64,000 nt of DNA from Sipunculus nudus (GCA_026874595.1 CM049311.1:68863453-68927452), one strand, 5' to 3'. Shown: positions 26,108-40,000, counted from the stretch's first letter. Notes: generated from the letters alone by a model not told the origin. A program made the numbers and translations.

Positions 26108-28060
26108 ATGACTTATTACTTAACGGATCCCCCGAGAGGGGGCGCCATTAATCGACCCCTTCACGTTATCTTCCCTCCCAGGATCTCCGCTTAAGCCTAA
26201 TGAGGCCCTGCTTATATGCTTGTCCCAAACACAGGGTTTAAAATTAATTTCAGTCACCTGAGTACTCTCCAGATGAACCTCAGAGGCTAAGGCCTCCTTG
26301 ACCTCTCCTCTGACTTTCTAACCTTCACAAAAGAAACAATTTCAGAAATAAACTGAAAACAACGAAAACGAAATTGATCCCTCATCAGCCTGTTATAATA
26401 ATAACATCAAAACTGTAACGTGGTTCATAACTGTATTTATTATTTTTATTTTTTTTGTTGTTGTCATAAATAAATCAAGGATTTCGGATAGAATGGTTTC
26501 AGTAAGGTATCTTTATAAATTTATATCCCTACAGCAAGTCGTACTCAAAAATCAATATGCTGCACACTCTCGATTTTCAGTTGAACGAATTGCAGCAAAT
26601 GTGTACGTTAAACATTTCGTGCATACATATGTGTCTGTGTACTTTTTCCCTGAAATTCCATTAAATATTAAACATTTAAGAATAAAGTTTTTGTTAATTC
26701 TCTCCCGATGATTGATTGGGTGCTAGTAGACCCTGAGTGCCACATTTCAGCTGTTATTAGACTCTTACACTCTGACGATACGACCACACGGAGCGTTAGC
26801 GGCAAGGTTACAGCTACAAAATACCAGCGAGGCATCAAGGCAGACCCCGCTTTACTCGCGACACGATTCCCCACTCTGTCCAATTTGCCTTGGCCATTAA
26901 GAATCATCTTTGGTCATTAAGCCTACTATCAAGGGTTCGCGAGCTCTTTCCGCACAAAACGATCCCCTAGTGTTGTTCAAGCGCCCGACCAAATTGTCTA
27001 TTAATTCGAGTGACTCCCCAGGAAATCCGTCCGTCATGCGGGAGTCTTTCATACCAAACGACAGAGACACTGTACCGTAAAGTCGCCACAAAGCCCGACC
27101 CTTCCCGCCCTTGATTACCGTAAGGACGCGGGTGTTTTCAGGGACTGTCCAGAGGACAGGAGTACAAACATAGCAAATGAATGACCAATCAAATGCCCTA
27201 TTTGGCTGGGGGTTTCCATTGTGAATTTCCATTGTTCTATGGGTGGTTACGAAAATTGATTCTTACTTTCCCATTCGATTTGTGGCGAGAATAGCCCTGG
27301 TTTAGTATGATAGAGGAAATGAAACACGACGTCTTTCATTTTGGACCGAATTCCCAAGGTTCTGTAATGGACATTTTTTTATGACAGAGGATGTATTCAG
27401 GGACACACCAAGCGACACTCACGCATCTCGTAGCGTGTTATAAGTATATTCACTATAAAAAATAATCACGAAAACGTGTTCTATATCATACCATGGACAA
27501 TTAGATTTTTTTGGAAACATATCCTTCAAATGCATATAATGACCAGCAACCTTTACAGCGTCTGCATTATAAATCTGCGATAACAGAGGTTGCTCAAATA
27601 CCTAATGTAACTCATAAAAGATTCAATTTCCATTTTATTTATTTTTTTCAGTCTCTTTCGCATCGTAAAATCAATTGTTCATTCTGTTCTATGATTTTTA
27701 TAAGACCCTCAGTACTATAACTTATCAGCATATACATACATGAAATAAATCGGAAATCCCTATTACTTTCAAATTTAAAGAAAATTAGTAACAAAATAAC
27801 TCCGAGTTGCATAATCAAACAATACAGACGCAACACGGGTGCCATCTTTGATCGTGGCAACATTGGGACTTCCACTACAACACCAAATATCTAATACTTC
27901 TCCTCTTCCTTACATTAGATGGGTGTCGGATACTGTGTCCATTACGTTTTACAATGACATTACCGAAGATGTTCCTTGGGCTTTTTTTTAAATAATCACC
28001 TAAACAGAGTACTTAACTACCTTCTAACTTCGTCGCATCGCGTCAGGTAGTAAAACATAA
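26108..28060. other. GC-richer unique region without a recognised gene
   Basis: GC is clearly higher than the surroundings at 26,110-27,260. The longest ORF is 111 codons on the minus strand (26897-27232). It overlaps further short ORFs on both strands and has no recognisable motif. I found no exon with convincing splice borders. It could be regulatory, an old repeat or an unrecognised gene. Confidence 0.4.
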
Positions 28061-28061
28061 T

Positions 28062-28530
28062 ACATGGTTATCCGTTATATTATATGAAAATAGGGGCACG
28101 ATATCGTCAAAATGACATGGCCACAAAATATTAAAAGGCAGCTGCTTACAAATGTGTAAACCAATATAACTCCGAAATGTGAACAAGAGCACCGCAAACG
28201 TGCATTATACGCCCGTCGTGTATCTGGTGACCTCTGACAACATTAAATATGCTTGAATTTTGAGGAGAAGGTAATTCAGGTGAAATCAAACATAATACAT
28301 TGTTATCCGTTATCTTAAATAAAAATAGGGGCGCGATATCGTCAAAATGACATGGCCACAAAATATTAAAAGGTAGCTACTTAATTATCAAAAAGTGTTA
28401 ACCAGTAAGACTCCAAAATAAGAACAAGAGCACCGCAAACGTGCATTTTACGCCCGTCGGGCATCTTGTGACCTCTGACCTCATTAAATATGCTTGAATT
28501 TTGATGAGAAGGTAATTCAGGTGAGAATCT
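28062..28530. repeat. ~236-bp tandem duplication
   Basis: Copies at about 28062-28297 and 28298-28530 share TTATCCGTTAT, GATATCGTCAAAATGACATG, AACAAGAGCACCGCAAACGT and GAGAAGGTAATTCAGGTGA in the same order. The second copy runs into the element that ends near 28,960. Confidence 0.85.
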
Positions 28531-28962
28531 TTATTGGTAAATATATAATGAATTTCTTGAAAATCCATAGGGTTTTTGGTAAGTCACCAAGGTGCCTCTT
28601 AGTGGGGTGACCCACTAACCTCAATAAATATGCATGGATTATGCTGGAAATCGAAGCAAGGCGAGATATTTTATTGATTAATATTTCTGATGAGTATTTT
28701 AAAATCCTGAATATATTTTTAGTAAGTTACCGCGGCGACACCACAAAGTAGCCTAGTGACCAGTGGCCTTGTTAAATATGGTTGGATGTTGCCCATAATC
28801 GAACTCGGGAGAGATAATCTGTAGGTTAGCAGTTTTGGTGAGTTTCGTGAAAATCCATCAAAGCCCCGGTAAGTATTCACGGCGACACTAAAAGTTAACG
28901 GAGGGACGGACGGACGGTGGGTATACCATAATACTCCCATCATATGACGGGCATATAAAAAG
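28440..28962. mobile_element. non-autonomous element with GACGGGC ends and a GACG tract
   Basis: The left end reads CATTTTACGCCCGTCGGGC. The right end reads CATATGACGGGCATATAAAA, an imperfect inverse. Just inside the right end is GACGGACGGACGG followed by GTGGGTATACCATAATACTC. Internal segments containing AAATATG(C/G)(T/A)TGAAT-like phrases recur about every 120-130 bp. Such microsatellite-bearing repeats are common in marine invertebrates. Confidence 0.6.
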
Positions 28963-29145
28963 GTAAAAGCTTAAATAACCGAATGATAAACCAGCATGGG
29001 TATGAACTAAGAAAAGGGTAGCTGCTTAAACTGACATTGTCTCACGCTAGTAGATCATTTTGGCTGAACACAAATGTTAACCAATGTTTACCAAGAAACC
29101 ATACTGGCATGAGGACATTCTGGAATGTGCCTATGTTATATGTTA

Positions 29146-29385
29146 GTTCTGTGTGTTAAATAACACAGTACACGTGTGTCTGTTTGCCATAACAGGACTG
29201 TCCAATCATAACGTTCGGATCTTGTGTATGCGCGACAACACACAAACAAGGACGTGAAAGTTGAAAGAAGAAGCATGTCGGGAACACCGACTTGATGCTT
29301 GAAACGATCTACATGTGTGAAGTTAGGCAGGGCGGCCATCAGGTGTCGTGCACGCGCTCAATCTTTATGTTTGCGTCACTAATCG
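29146..29385 (+). repeat. dispersed repeat family 2, copy 2
   Basis: Collinear with 15491-15735: TTCTGTGTGTTAAATAACAC, ACACGTGTGTCTGTTTGCC, CGGATCTTGTGTATGCGC, GGCGGCCATCAGGTGTCGTG and ATGTTTGCGTCACTAATCG. It is same-strand and moderately diverged. Confidence 0.65.
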
Positions 29386-29600
29386 AGCCCCGTGCAAGAT
29401 TCACGTACCGATTCAACAACGGGGTTATAAGGGAATACACCATAATATTTTAATAGAAATTGATGAACGTGCAATAAAGGTGACCTGATTAAAACTGGCT
29501 TTCTTACTGATATTTTGTCCTTATTTTCTTTGCTCTCACATGGAACCTACTTTATTATTCCATCAATTATGCACAGATTGTTATAAGATACAAATAACAA

Positions 29601-32367
29601 GTGACCCAGGGGTCATGACGCTCAGCTGACCAGGAAGACATTGACAAAAGTTATTTTATCATCTGAATGTCAAATTTGAATGAAATACTTTTTCCAAACT
29701 TGACCTTTTGTATAAAATCATCCAATATTCATTGGGGTACTATGGAGCTCTGTAGCATGAAGGATATGGGTAACAGACACCTATTTTCAAAGTTTACAAG
29801 ATGACTTTTCAGGGGTCTCCCAGCATGTCAAAAAATAAAATTCTAGGTCCAGTTATTATGATTTGTGCCCTGTTAACAAATCCAAATGTTTATTCTGGGG
29901 GGTATTTCAAAGCCGCATAGGATGAAGGATATGGGTAACAGAGATGTAAATTCAGGTGCACAAGGAGACTTTTCAGGGGCCTCCCAGCATATAAAGAAAG
30001 GAGATTCTAGGTCAAGTCATTATAATTTGTGCTCTGTTAACAGATGACCAAATCTTTATTCTGGGGAGTACTTCGGAGCCCCAGAGCATGAAGGATATGG
30101 GTAACAGGGACCTTATTTCGGGTTTCCATGTAGACCTTTTATGGGCTTCCCTGGAGGTGAGGACAGAAGATTTCCGGTCTAGCGGTTACGATTTGTGCCC
30201 TGTTAACAGACAGACGCCTGGATGGCCGGACGGACGACGGACAAAAGGTGATCCCTACAGCTCAGATGACTTTCAGTCAGCTGAGCTAAAAATTGAAAAA
30301 ATACAGGTGGCGCCACCAGAATGCAGAAACTGATGAAACATTTCATGATCAATATCCATGCAAAGAATCATGGTGATCAATATAATAATTGTTCAGATAC
30401 TTGAGCTTTTGTATTAAATTTTCCATTATTCTGGGGGGTACTTCGGAGCCCCATAGCTCAGAGGTTATGGGTAACAGAGACCTAATTTCAAGTTTTTAAG
30501 GAAACTTTTCATGGGCCTCTCAGCATGTCAAGAGAGAAGATTCTAGGTCCAGTTGTTACGATTTGTGCCATGTTAACAGATGACCGCATCTTATGAGGTC
30601 TCAAAAATAGAGAAAAAAATTCGTAAAAATAAAAAAAAAAATACAGGTGGCGCCACCATACTGCAGAAACTGATGACACATTCCATGATCAATTTCCATG
30701 CAAAGAATCATGGTGATCACTGCAATAGTTGTTTAGATACTTGAGCTTTTGTATCAAATTGTCAATTATTCTGAGGGATACTTCAGATGACTTACAGTCA
30801 GCTGAGCTAAAAACACTTAATGGTCAATATCCATGCAAAGAATCACGATGATCTCCGTATTAGTTTTTCAGATACTTCAGCTTTTGTATCAAATTGTCCA
30901 TTATTATTCAGAGTCCTATAGCTTGAAGGATATGGGTAACAGAGACCTAATTTCAAGTTTCCACAGGCACTCTTCATGGGCCTCCTTGCATGACAAGAAT
31001 GAAGTTTCTAGGTCCAGTTGTTGCAATTTGTACCCTCTTGATAGATAACATAGGTGGCGCTACCAGTCTGCAGGAACTGATGGAACATCTCATAATCAAT
31101 ATGTATGCCAAAAATCATGACCATCAGTGATGTAGTTATTGAGATATTGAAGTTTTTGTATGAAATTTTTGACTACTCTTGGGGGGTACTTTGGGGCCCC
31201 ATAGCTCAAAGGATATGGGTAACAGAGACCTAATTTCTGGTTTCCATGGAGACTTTTCATAGGTCTTCTAGTGTGTTGAGAATGAAGATTCTAGGTCCAG
31301 TCGTTACTATTTGTGCCATGCTAACAGATGACAGCATCCTTAAAGGTCTCAAAAATAGAGGAAAAAATCGTAAAAAATCAAACAATACAGGTGGCGCCAC
31401 CAGTCTGCAGGAACTGATGGAACATTTCATAATCAATATGTATGCCAAAAACCATGACCATCAGTGATGTAGATATTGAGATATTGAAGTTTTTGTATGA
31501 AATTTTTGACTACTCGGGGGAGGGGTACTTTGGGGCCCCAAAGCTCGAAGGATATAATTAACAGAGACCTTATTTCTGATTTCCAAAGATATTTTTCATG
31601 GACCTCTCAGTGTGTCAAGAATGAAGATTCTAGGTCCAGTCGTTACTATTTGTGCCATGCTAACAGATGACAGCATCCTTAAAGGTCTCAAAAAAAGAGG
31701 AAAAAATCGTTAAAAATCGAACAATAAAGGTGGCACCACCAGTCTGCAGGAAGTGATGGAACATCTCATGATCAATATGTATGACAAAAATCATGACCAT
31801 CAGTCAAGTATTTAATGAGATATTGAAGTTTTTGTTTGAAATTTTTTACTTTTCTGGGGGGTAGTTTGGGGCCCCATAGCTGGAAGGATATGGGGAACAG
31901 AGACCTAATTTCTGGTTTCCATGGAGACTTTTCATAGGTCTCTCAGTGTGTCGAGAATGAAGATTCTAAGTCCAGTCATTACGATTTGTGCCTTGTTAAC
32001 AGATGTTCACATTTTTAAAGGTCTCAAAAATAGAGAAAAAAAATCGTAAAAAATCGAAAAGTTAATGAGATATTGAAGTTTTTGTATGAAATTTTGGACT
32101 TTTCTGGGGGGTACTTTGGGGCCCCATAGCTCGAAGGATATGGGTAACAGAGACCTAATTTCTGGTTTCCAAGGAGATTTTTCATGGACCTCCCAGGATG
32201 TCAAGTAAGAAGATTCCAGTTCTAGCGGTTACGATATGTGCCTGGTTAACGGACAGACAGACGGACAGACGGACAGACGGACAGACAGACGGACAGACAG
32301 ACAGACGGACGACGGACAAAGAGTGACCGCTATAGCTCAGATGACTTTCAGTCAGCTGAGCTAAAAA
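29601..32367 (+). mobile_element. pearl/CvA-like (Helentron-associated) element array with three right ends
   Basis: The left end contains TCATGACGCTCAGCTGACC. Right ends containing TTTCAGTCAGCTGAGCTAAA (or TTACAGTC...) occur at about 30,292, 30,815 and 32,367. At the two major ones AGCTCAGATGACT pairs with AGTCAGCTGAGCT as a terminal hairpin, and GCTCAGCTGAC is inverted between left and right ends. The core starts with ~167-bp units (GAAGGATATGGGTAACAGAG marker) and then changes to ~340-bp units carrying a GGTGGCGCCACCAG palindrome. An ACGG/ACAG microsatellite (32,255-32,320) precedes the last right end. This architecture fits bivalve pearl/CvA elements. No protein is encoded. Confidence 0.75.
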
Positions 32368-34600
32368 TAATAAAACATTAAACTCGATTCAAAGAAATGA
32401 ATAAAAGTATATGTACTGCTAGTTAGCGGCAAGTCATCTATACTTTTATCTACACTTTTACCGAGAAAATACTATACTACATGCATTATGAACCAAATGA
32501 AAAAAAAATTGACTCCAAATATAAAAAATGCATTTTCACAAGTCATGGAATATATTGATATGACAATACAGCATGTGAAAAAACGCGGACCATATCGACG
32601 TTATAAAAATCGATACATGTATATTGACCCAACCGTTTGTTTTGACATGAATCAATAGCTAATAATAGCCATTGGTCAACCAGCAGACGATGTGTTATGG
32701 GATATAAAGACAGATTGTCTGGTTATTATGTTCATTTGTCACAGCAGCCCCGTGTTCTAGGTGATTATGGGAAACAATGATTCTTACGGCGAGCGATGCT
32801 TTTCTACATGGATAATGACACTTCGTATAAACCACTAGAGGGCCGGTGGCTGATACATCAACTCATAGCAGAATATCTAATTTCCTTCATCGATTTCCAC
32901 AAGATTTCAAGTTCCCCCAAGAACCATCTGCCCCTACACACGAGGGCCATGAAGTGTTTGCTAACCGCTGATACCTTCCTGGTCAGTAATGTCACAATCC
33001 CAAGAAGTGAAATTAATGACCTCTTGGTGTGCGCCATGATCATGCACCTAGCCTTGAGTAAGGTCAGCGTCATACAGTAAGGCTACGGGACCTTGACGAC
33101 TTTCGACCCTTGGAACAATTCAACCATTATGGCAAAACCTTTAGGAATCCTGTGTCACAGAATATGCGTCAATTATGGCATTAAATAATGCTTCCAATAT
33201 CATTGACTTTACATATTTGTCTGGCAGCTTATGAAATAGCCAGCATTTTTACATGGTGCGTGTATAATGGTATGTCATATAACTGGGAAGGTCGGCATAG
33301 TTCTTATAAAGTGTTAAAATTAATGCTCTAAGACGCTCCATTCATTTACGGGTTTCTTGTATATCTCTATCTGCAAGACACAAGTTAAATGTTTATATTT
33401 TACGGAGGAGAGTAAACAGAAATTAGAAACAGACTTGCTGGTGACATCAGGTTTAAAACAGGAGTATATCATCAGTTTAGATGCCTTAGTGCACAAAGAA
33501 TATGCTAACCCTTTGACCTATGTGTCAGAGGTCAAGTGCAAGGTCAAGAACCGGACAGAGGACTTCTTTTGTATTGTTTGTTCCTAGCAGCATCTGCGAG
33601 GTTCTCTATCCCTACTCGTTAAAAACGGTCGTTCCCATACAGCTGTAATACACAGATCGCCATAACAACCTTGTAAAGCTCAAATTTTATGATCTACCAA
33701 TGTATAGGCGACATACGTTTGACAAGCCTTAGTATGAATGAGGCATGGGCATTATCCACCCGTGAGGGCATTGGAGATTGGAAAGAAAATACTAACAAAC
33801 TGTTCATAACGTCTGGTCGAGTTACATGAGCACATACAAACATAATACAGGTGGCCATGGGTCATGACGCTCATCTGAAGAGCACAACCTGTGACAGCAT
33901 AAAATATAATTTACTTATGAAACGAATGAAAGGGTTATGTAAATCAGACTAATGTTATCCAAGGGAATTTAACGTCCTCAATGACTTCGTAAATCAGTTG
34001 TGATCACCCTGAATTACTTTTCAAACTTTTTAAGGTGACATATATATGGATGTTGACGAGACATATTTTCCTTTCACTTTTTATCCATTGTGAACTATTT
34101 TCTTGCTTATTTCAAACGTTGACAATGATTACTTCAATTGCAGCGTATGAAAGAAATTTACAACGTCTTTTAGCATTTTGAAAAAAAGACTCTGTTCACA
34201 CTTTGTAAGGTGCAAAATGTTTTGCATGTCTGTTTCTCTTGCAGGGTGTTGTATAAGGAGGTAAAATGTACATGCATACCCTCATGATTACCTAAAATCG
34301 CCTAATCCTGTCGGTATATAAGTCTGTATCTCTTTTCCGCCACGTTTATTTCGATTGTTTAATACATGTATACAAGTTATGTTGTTACAACGTGTCACAG
34401 ACCGGTGCTGTTGATCAAATAGTTTAACCACCTACCTCTCAACGTCTCCTAGTCAGATATGGGCATTAATGTTCCTGACTTGTTTAGATATGTTTTAAAG
34501 CTATTGTTGATTAATCACAAGAATCATGGTCATTACAACAAACAGTAAATAAAGAATCATTCCCACCTAAGATATTTCAGGCATTTATCTGTTTTCGTAC
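32368..34600. repeat. segmental duplication, partial unit 0
   Basis: Matches later units at several points, for example CTGGTCAGTAATGTCACAAT (32,980) against CTGGTCGGTGATGTCAAAAT (37,930), and AACGGTCGTTCCCATACAGC (33,625) against GGCGGTCGTTCCCCTTCAGC (44,432). A 94-codon ORF at 32796-33080 overlaps the first landmark, but the equivalent positions in later copies are not open, so it is unlikely to be coding. A solo left-end fragment of the pearl-like family lies inside at about 33,846-33,890. Confidence 0.5.
33846..33890 (+). mobile_element. solo left-end fragment of the pearl-like family
   Basis: It reads ACAGGTGGCCATGGGTCATG then ACGCTCATCTGAAGAGC, closely matching the left ends at 29,606 and 42,028. 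There is no core and no right end. Confidence 0.6.
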
Positions 34601-35374
34601 TCGAAGGGTCTGAATAACTAATTCAAGCCCACACAATCAAGGAAATCCATTTTCATTCAGCGAAACAGTCGGTGGGCAACTTTGCTCAAGAAGGTGAGAT
34701 ATTATGTTAAAATTAATTCTAATAATCACTCTTTTGTCCTAAATAAATATCAAAAGTGTTCAGTATGAGGCTAAAAGATAATTCATCCTCTGAATCTTCT
34801 AGTGTAAGGACTCAATCATTCTAAAACAATACACGATAATTTTTGCTGGCGAGTACTGAACAATGGGTGTAAAAAATGCTTCCAGTTTAACTATTATGCC
34901 ACAAAGGAAAACGTGAAAATGCTTGTACGGCATCATCCTCAACATAACGAAGGAATGACTAAGTACGCTTTGTAAGAATTCATTGATAACAGAGTAACCA
35001 GATGCCGCACAAATGCTAATCAGGTATACACATCTCGTGACCTTGTCATTCCTTCTATGATACCTTCTTGACTAACGTACCGTACTTTAGATTGGCAGAC
35101 ATTAAACGCAAATTGACAATCCAATTAGCCGACGAATTTCCTGCTCAACCTGGTTAACTGATTTCTATTATGCCGTGGTCGGCCAGCGAATTCGGCTTGT
35201 ATTAGTTTAATGTCCCACGGACAGATGTCACTCTCATCCAGTGATAGATTTTGAGGATTCATATTCTTAAACGGATTTTTTTTGCGATAGAATAGATAGT
35301 ATAGACGAGTAGTATAGAAAGAATAAATAGATAATTTAGTAAGCTAGCTAGCTATGTTTCTAACTAACTAACTA

Positions 35375-35376
<2 letters not shown>

Positions 35377-35418
<42 letters not shown>

Positions 35419-35428
35419 CCCCCCCCCC
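35377..35428. repeat. TA microsatellite followed by poly-C
   Basis: About 39 bp of TA directly followed by C13. Confidence 0.95.
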
Positions 35429-36932
35429 ACCAACCCAAGAAAAAAAGTCCCAGGACTATGAAACGAGGAAGCACTGTCGTCAGCTGATGTTCGACGTGCC
35501 CGCCAAAAATTCCGATTACGACTCCCATCCCGGCGTGTGTTCGAGCACATGTCAATGGTATGTCAGAAACAATATCTTATAAACGGCAGGTAGTCTCTTT
35601 TATCAAATCTAATCAGATGTTATTCAGATTCATTTAAATCAGTCTCGAATCAAACATAATCATGAATCTTTTGGGGATTCATACAGAGACTGTGACAGCT
35701 GGAGTGTGAGTGAGGTAATGTGTGAGTTGTGTGAACAATCATGAAGCATTTTCAAATGACATTAACAAGACAGGGCAATACTTCTGTACCAGACAGCGTC
35801 AATGTTAAGTGACGCAGGTTTAAAGCTACGTCTTTTCTTCATTCATTTTTTGTTTGTTTAATATGCGATAAGTGTGATTGCCAGCAATTATATTGTTTCC
35901 ATAAATACTTGTGCCAATTACCAGTTGCGTTCATGCTTCAAAAGTCAGAACATTCAGATATTTATATAAATGCAGCATAATGTTTTATGACATCTGAACA
36001 TTATTTCTAATAATTTGTAAAAGTATTTGTATTATTTTCCATGTACAGAAGGGTGGTCAGTTCCCAAAACGTTTACTCTAAATGCTTGTAAACCGGTGTT
36101 CGTGCTTAACAAAGTGACTGGTATTTTAAAAGCTAAGTATATATACCCTCTGTTGGGTTCGGAGGCAAAGAGCAGGAAGTCAGAAAGGCATTTAACGTCA
36201 CTGCATGGGTTCCAGTAATAATTATAAAATGAAAACAAGTAAAAAACCTATCCTGAGAGCTTCAGTGAAATGACATCACACCACGTGGTATATAACAACA
36301 TACTAATCCTGTATAATGAAACATTATATCCTTTGTGTGACTTTGCGTGTCTTTACAACCTGCCTCATATTTCATGAATATGTTGAAAACAACTTACCCA
36401 CTGTACGAGGCATCAGTTTGCTGTAGATGTCCGCATTATTAGCGTTTATTCCTGACTATTACACTCAGTCCCTCGCGTCGGTTAATGTCCACTGACTCAA
36501 ATGAATTAATAAATTTTCTAGATCTTCTGGTCTTTGGGCATACAGTGTCGAAGTTGTCATCAGTTTTTCTTACACTGAACTGCTCAAGCTGTGGCACGCA
36601 CAGGTCGGTACAGAGCGTTTGATCGTGACAAACACCAAAATCTTACCTTTTACGATTTGTCCTGTCTCCATACCTGACAAAATGTAGCATGGCCATTGAG
36701 TAGCCATGATGGAATACACTCAATCTTGGTAGGAAATTATTTATTTTGGAGTAGATTTAATGTCTTGTCCAAATAGGTTATTCGGGCCTGTGTATCCCTT
36801 CAAATGTCCAGAACAAATTGTAAACACGAACCCAGGATCTAGCTGTAATTTCCATTCAAAGAATTCATTCGATTTTTGACCTGGAGCACGAACTTAACTT
36901 TAAACAAACTCAGTGTTGAGGCTACTCGGCAG

Positions 36933-36935
<3 letters not shown>

Positions 36936-37023
<88 letters not shown>
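36936..37023. repeat. CA then TA microsatellite
   Basis: About 34 bp of CA passes into about 54 bp of TA. Confidence 0.95.
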
Positions 37024-37026
<3 letters not shown>

Positions 37027-40000
37027 TGTGGAGGATATTTCATGCGTGAACCAGTTGAAATAACAGTGCTTGATTTGTAGTATTAGCATAAACACAGGGT
37101 CGTGGAATATATAAGAGATACTGGTTGTCTAATGTAAATATCTCAAGGTATATATGGCGTAGGGTAAAGCCTACACTAAAACGGAATTAGAGTTACTAAC
37201 CTTTCCATTCTAAAAATAGATTATCATTAAAAAGAAATATACCGCGGCATTAAATCGTCCCGAATCCGAAATAATAAATGTTTAGTGTATACAACTAAAA
37301 ATATTAGTTTTCCTTTACATGAATTTGTGTAATCGACGGGAGTAAAACTAATATATCAGCATCATTGGGAAAAGGAAATGTCACGTATATATTCTCATAG
37401 AGAAAAATATGGCTCTACAAAAAGTAGCGTTGGTGTTATGCTTAAGTCATTTTTTTATAATTTATATAAGTTTTATTAATCATCAAGTGCAAAAAAATAA
37501 ATAAGGGACAATTCAACGATACCTTATTCCATTTAGCAAGTCACTCTCTGAGGTATAAATGCATATACACTTAACTGGGACTGGGAAACAAGGGTCACAG
37601 GGAACTTTTATATGAAAAGATCCCAGCCAGTCGTGCTACCTGAAGTTAGAGGCTCTGACGTATAAAATCACCAAGGTGTAGGAAAAATCAACGGATAATT
37701 ATTTATTCATTTCGTGTATTATCAGGTTCTTGGATTGTCAAGGTAAAACATAAACTATCATTTATTATCAAAATATCTGCATTAAGATACCGTTTAGAAA
37801 CCGGAAGAGCTCGCACACATACAATTCTAGAAAAATCTTAACCTTTGGCTAACTAGTCACACAAACTACAGATATATCATTTCTCCGTCTACGGTTCAGT
37901 TTACTCAGGATTTTTTGTAGACCTCTGGCCCTGGTCGGTGATGTCAAAATCCAACAAGTGAACAAGATAAAGGATTGACCGGCCTCGAGAAAGGCAATCA
38001 ATGCTTTCTGAATAACAGGAGGACTCTCAACCCGTGGACACTCTCAAATATAGATAAACAGGGTTTAAATGGCAAAATGTATTTGTCGCATTGTCGTATC
38101 ATTATTTGATGTGCCTTCTCATATGCCATTCTTCCACCAATATATAGCTTTACGGCATTATCTTCTTCGCAGGTCCAGCTTTCACAGAATGTCTTAAACA
38201 TTGATAACGTTACACATTTGACAAGTTGCTCGTGTAATATACAAGTTTAACTTGCAGTTTGTTGAGGTTCCAATAAACGGTGAATCAAATCATTCAGAAT
38301 TTCAGTACAACATCTCTGTTCTAAAACATTTAAGATCAATGCATAGACTTTGCATCAAAATGCAGGTTCGTGACAATATATATATATATATATTACATGT
38401 CAGAATTGGCAAAGAGACAATCGCTTTAAAATGTTCACAAGGGAAAAAGTAGACTAAATTTAAGCACAAACTTCTGGTGGAAATGAACTTATAACCGTTC
38501 AGTATATCATCATTTTAGATCACCGGGTCACATTTTAAAGGTCAACTTCATGGCGGCAGGCCTGCGTCCTTGATCTTACTTTCAACCGACATTGGCGGCT
38601 CCCCAACACTTGTTATATAAAGACCTAATTCATGACAATCAGATATGAACTGAAAAGGACAAAAGTCATTAAATATCTTCAACCCTTTTGTGTAAGTTTA
38701 TATTTAGTGCCTTTGGTTTGCATGGGTCAAATGCTTACAAAGCGAATTCAACACTCAAAGTATATATTATGTATTTAAGATAGCACCACTAAACATGATC
38801 AAGTCCAAGCAAAGGTATCTAGCTTAAATCCTTTAATTTTACACAAAATTATTTATCACGTGCAATAAGAATATCAAAACCGGAGATATTATAGACTTTT
38901 TCCTACAGATATATACCCACAATCATGCAAAGATAGATGTTCATAGATTCAGGGGAACATAAAGATTGTCCGCTTTAAGATATGAACATTTAAGTAAGGA
39001 ACCAGTTATTATTTTTTACACGAACTTTAATGTCAAGCCAGTACATCACGGCACAGATTCGGTTTATCGATTTCTGCTTGTCAGTTACAAAGCATATCAT
39101 AGAAAGAAAAGGTTGCCCAGAAATAGTGATACCTTAAGGTTTTCATTAAAACTGTTGCAATTAAGCTGTTTATATAATTTACAAACCTCTTAAAGATTTC
39201 TTCTGATTTTACCTGTACACATGAGGCATGTTTTCTAAATTGTGTAAATTTACAAAATTAAGAACATTATAGATCTTTCTCAAATGATTCCTGTCCTATA
39301 CTATCTTCTAAGTAATCCGACATGGTAAATTGGCCTTGGGAAGTCAGTAACCGTTAGTAAAGAAAACACAAATATGCGATAATTTGTGATAGTATAATTA
39401 AGTCCCTATTATACGCGAACAAAATTCCTAGCTCTCCAGCTCTTAGCCTTTCCTCAAAAGAAAACATGTGAATACTTGTACTGCATGAACCTTAATATAT
39501 ATAAGGGACTAAAAAATACGTATCCAATAAACTAATACAAATACCTCTACCTATCTAACTGACTACTGCTGAAATCTCCTTGACCAGCCCTAATTAAGAC
39601 CGACGGACATTTAACAGACACTGACCATTCATTAGCTAGTTGCTTAAACTAATACACTGAGGTCCAATACATCGTGTTCAGTGTACTTTAGTACCACATT
39701 CGTTCTTGGTTATCAGACATTCGTCACTTGAGTACAGTTTTCACTATTGTAGAAAAAAAACATAGCCATGCTAAGTGTTAAAGCAGTTCATGAAATACAG
39801 ATATAGAGAAATGCGAATAAAAAGTAAGAGAAATATGAAAACGGGGCTGTTGTCGGGTGCTGAAGGATATGCTCTCACCGGCCCTCCAAAAATTCAGATC
39901 ACGATTCTAATCCCGGTGTGTGCTAGAGCTTATGTCAATGGTATGTCAAAGCTGTTAGGTTTGCAATCAACCGGCGTAACTTCTACTTGATTTCAATTAG

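Larger units (their letters stand above)
34601..39200. repeat. segmental duplication, unit A
   Basis: Ordered landmarks shared with units B and C: GTGAAAATGCTTGTACGGCA (34,912), AAAATTCCGATTACGACTCC (35,505), ATTTTGGAGTAGATTTAATG (36,745), GAATGTGGAGGATATTTCAT (37,024), CACCAAGGTGTAGG (37,669), CTGGTCGGTGATGTCAAAAT (37,930) and CACGGCACAGATTCGG (39,048). Identity is patchy with many small indels. It carries TA/C tracts (35377-35428) and CA/TA tracts (36936-37023) not shared by the other units. No reading frame is conserved across units where I checked. Confidence 0.7.

Noticed and set aside
26897-27232. 111-codon minus-strand ORF in the GC-richer island
   Set aside because: No recognisable domain, no splice borders in phase with a neighbour, and longer open frames are expected where GC is higher.
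32796-33080. 94-codon plus-strand ORF
   Set aside because: The duplicated equivalents at 37.9 and 43.9 kb are not open in this frame.
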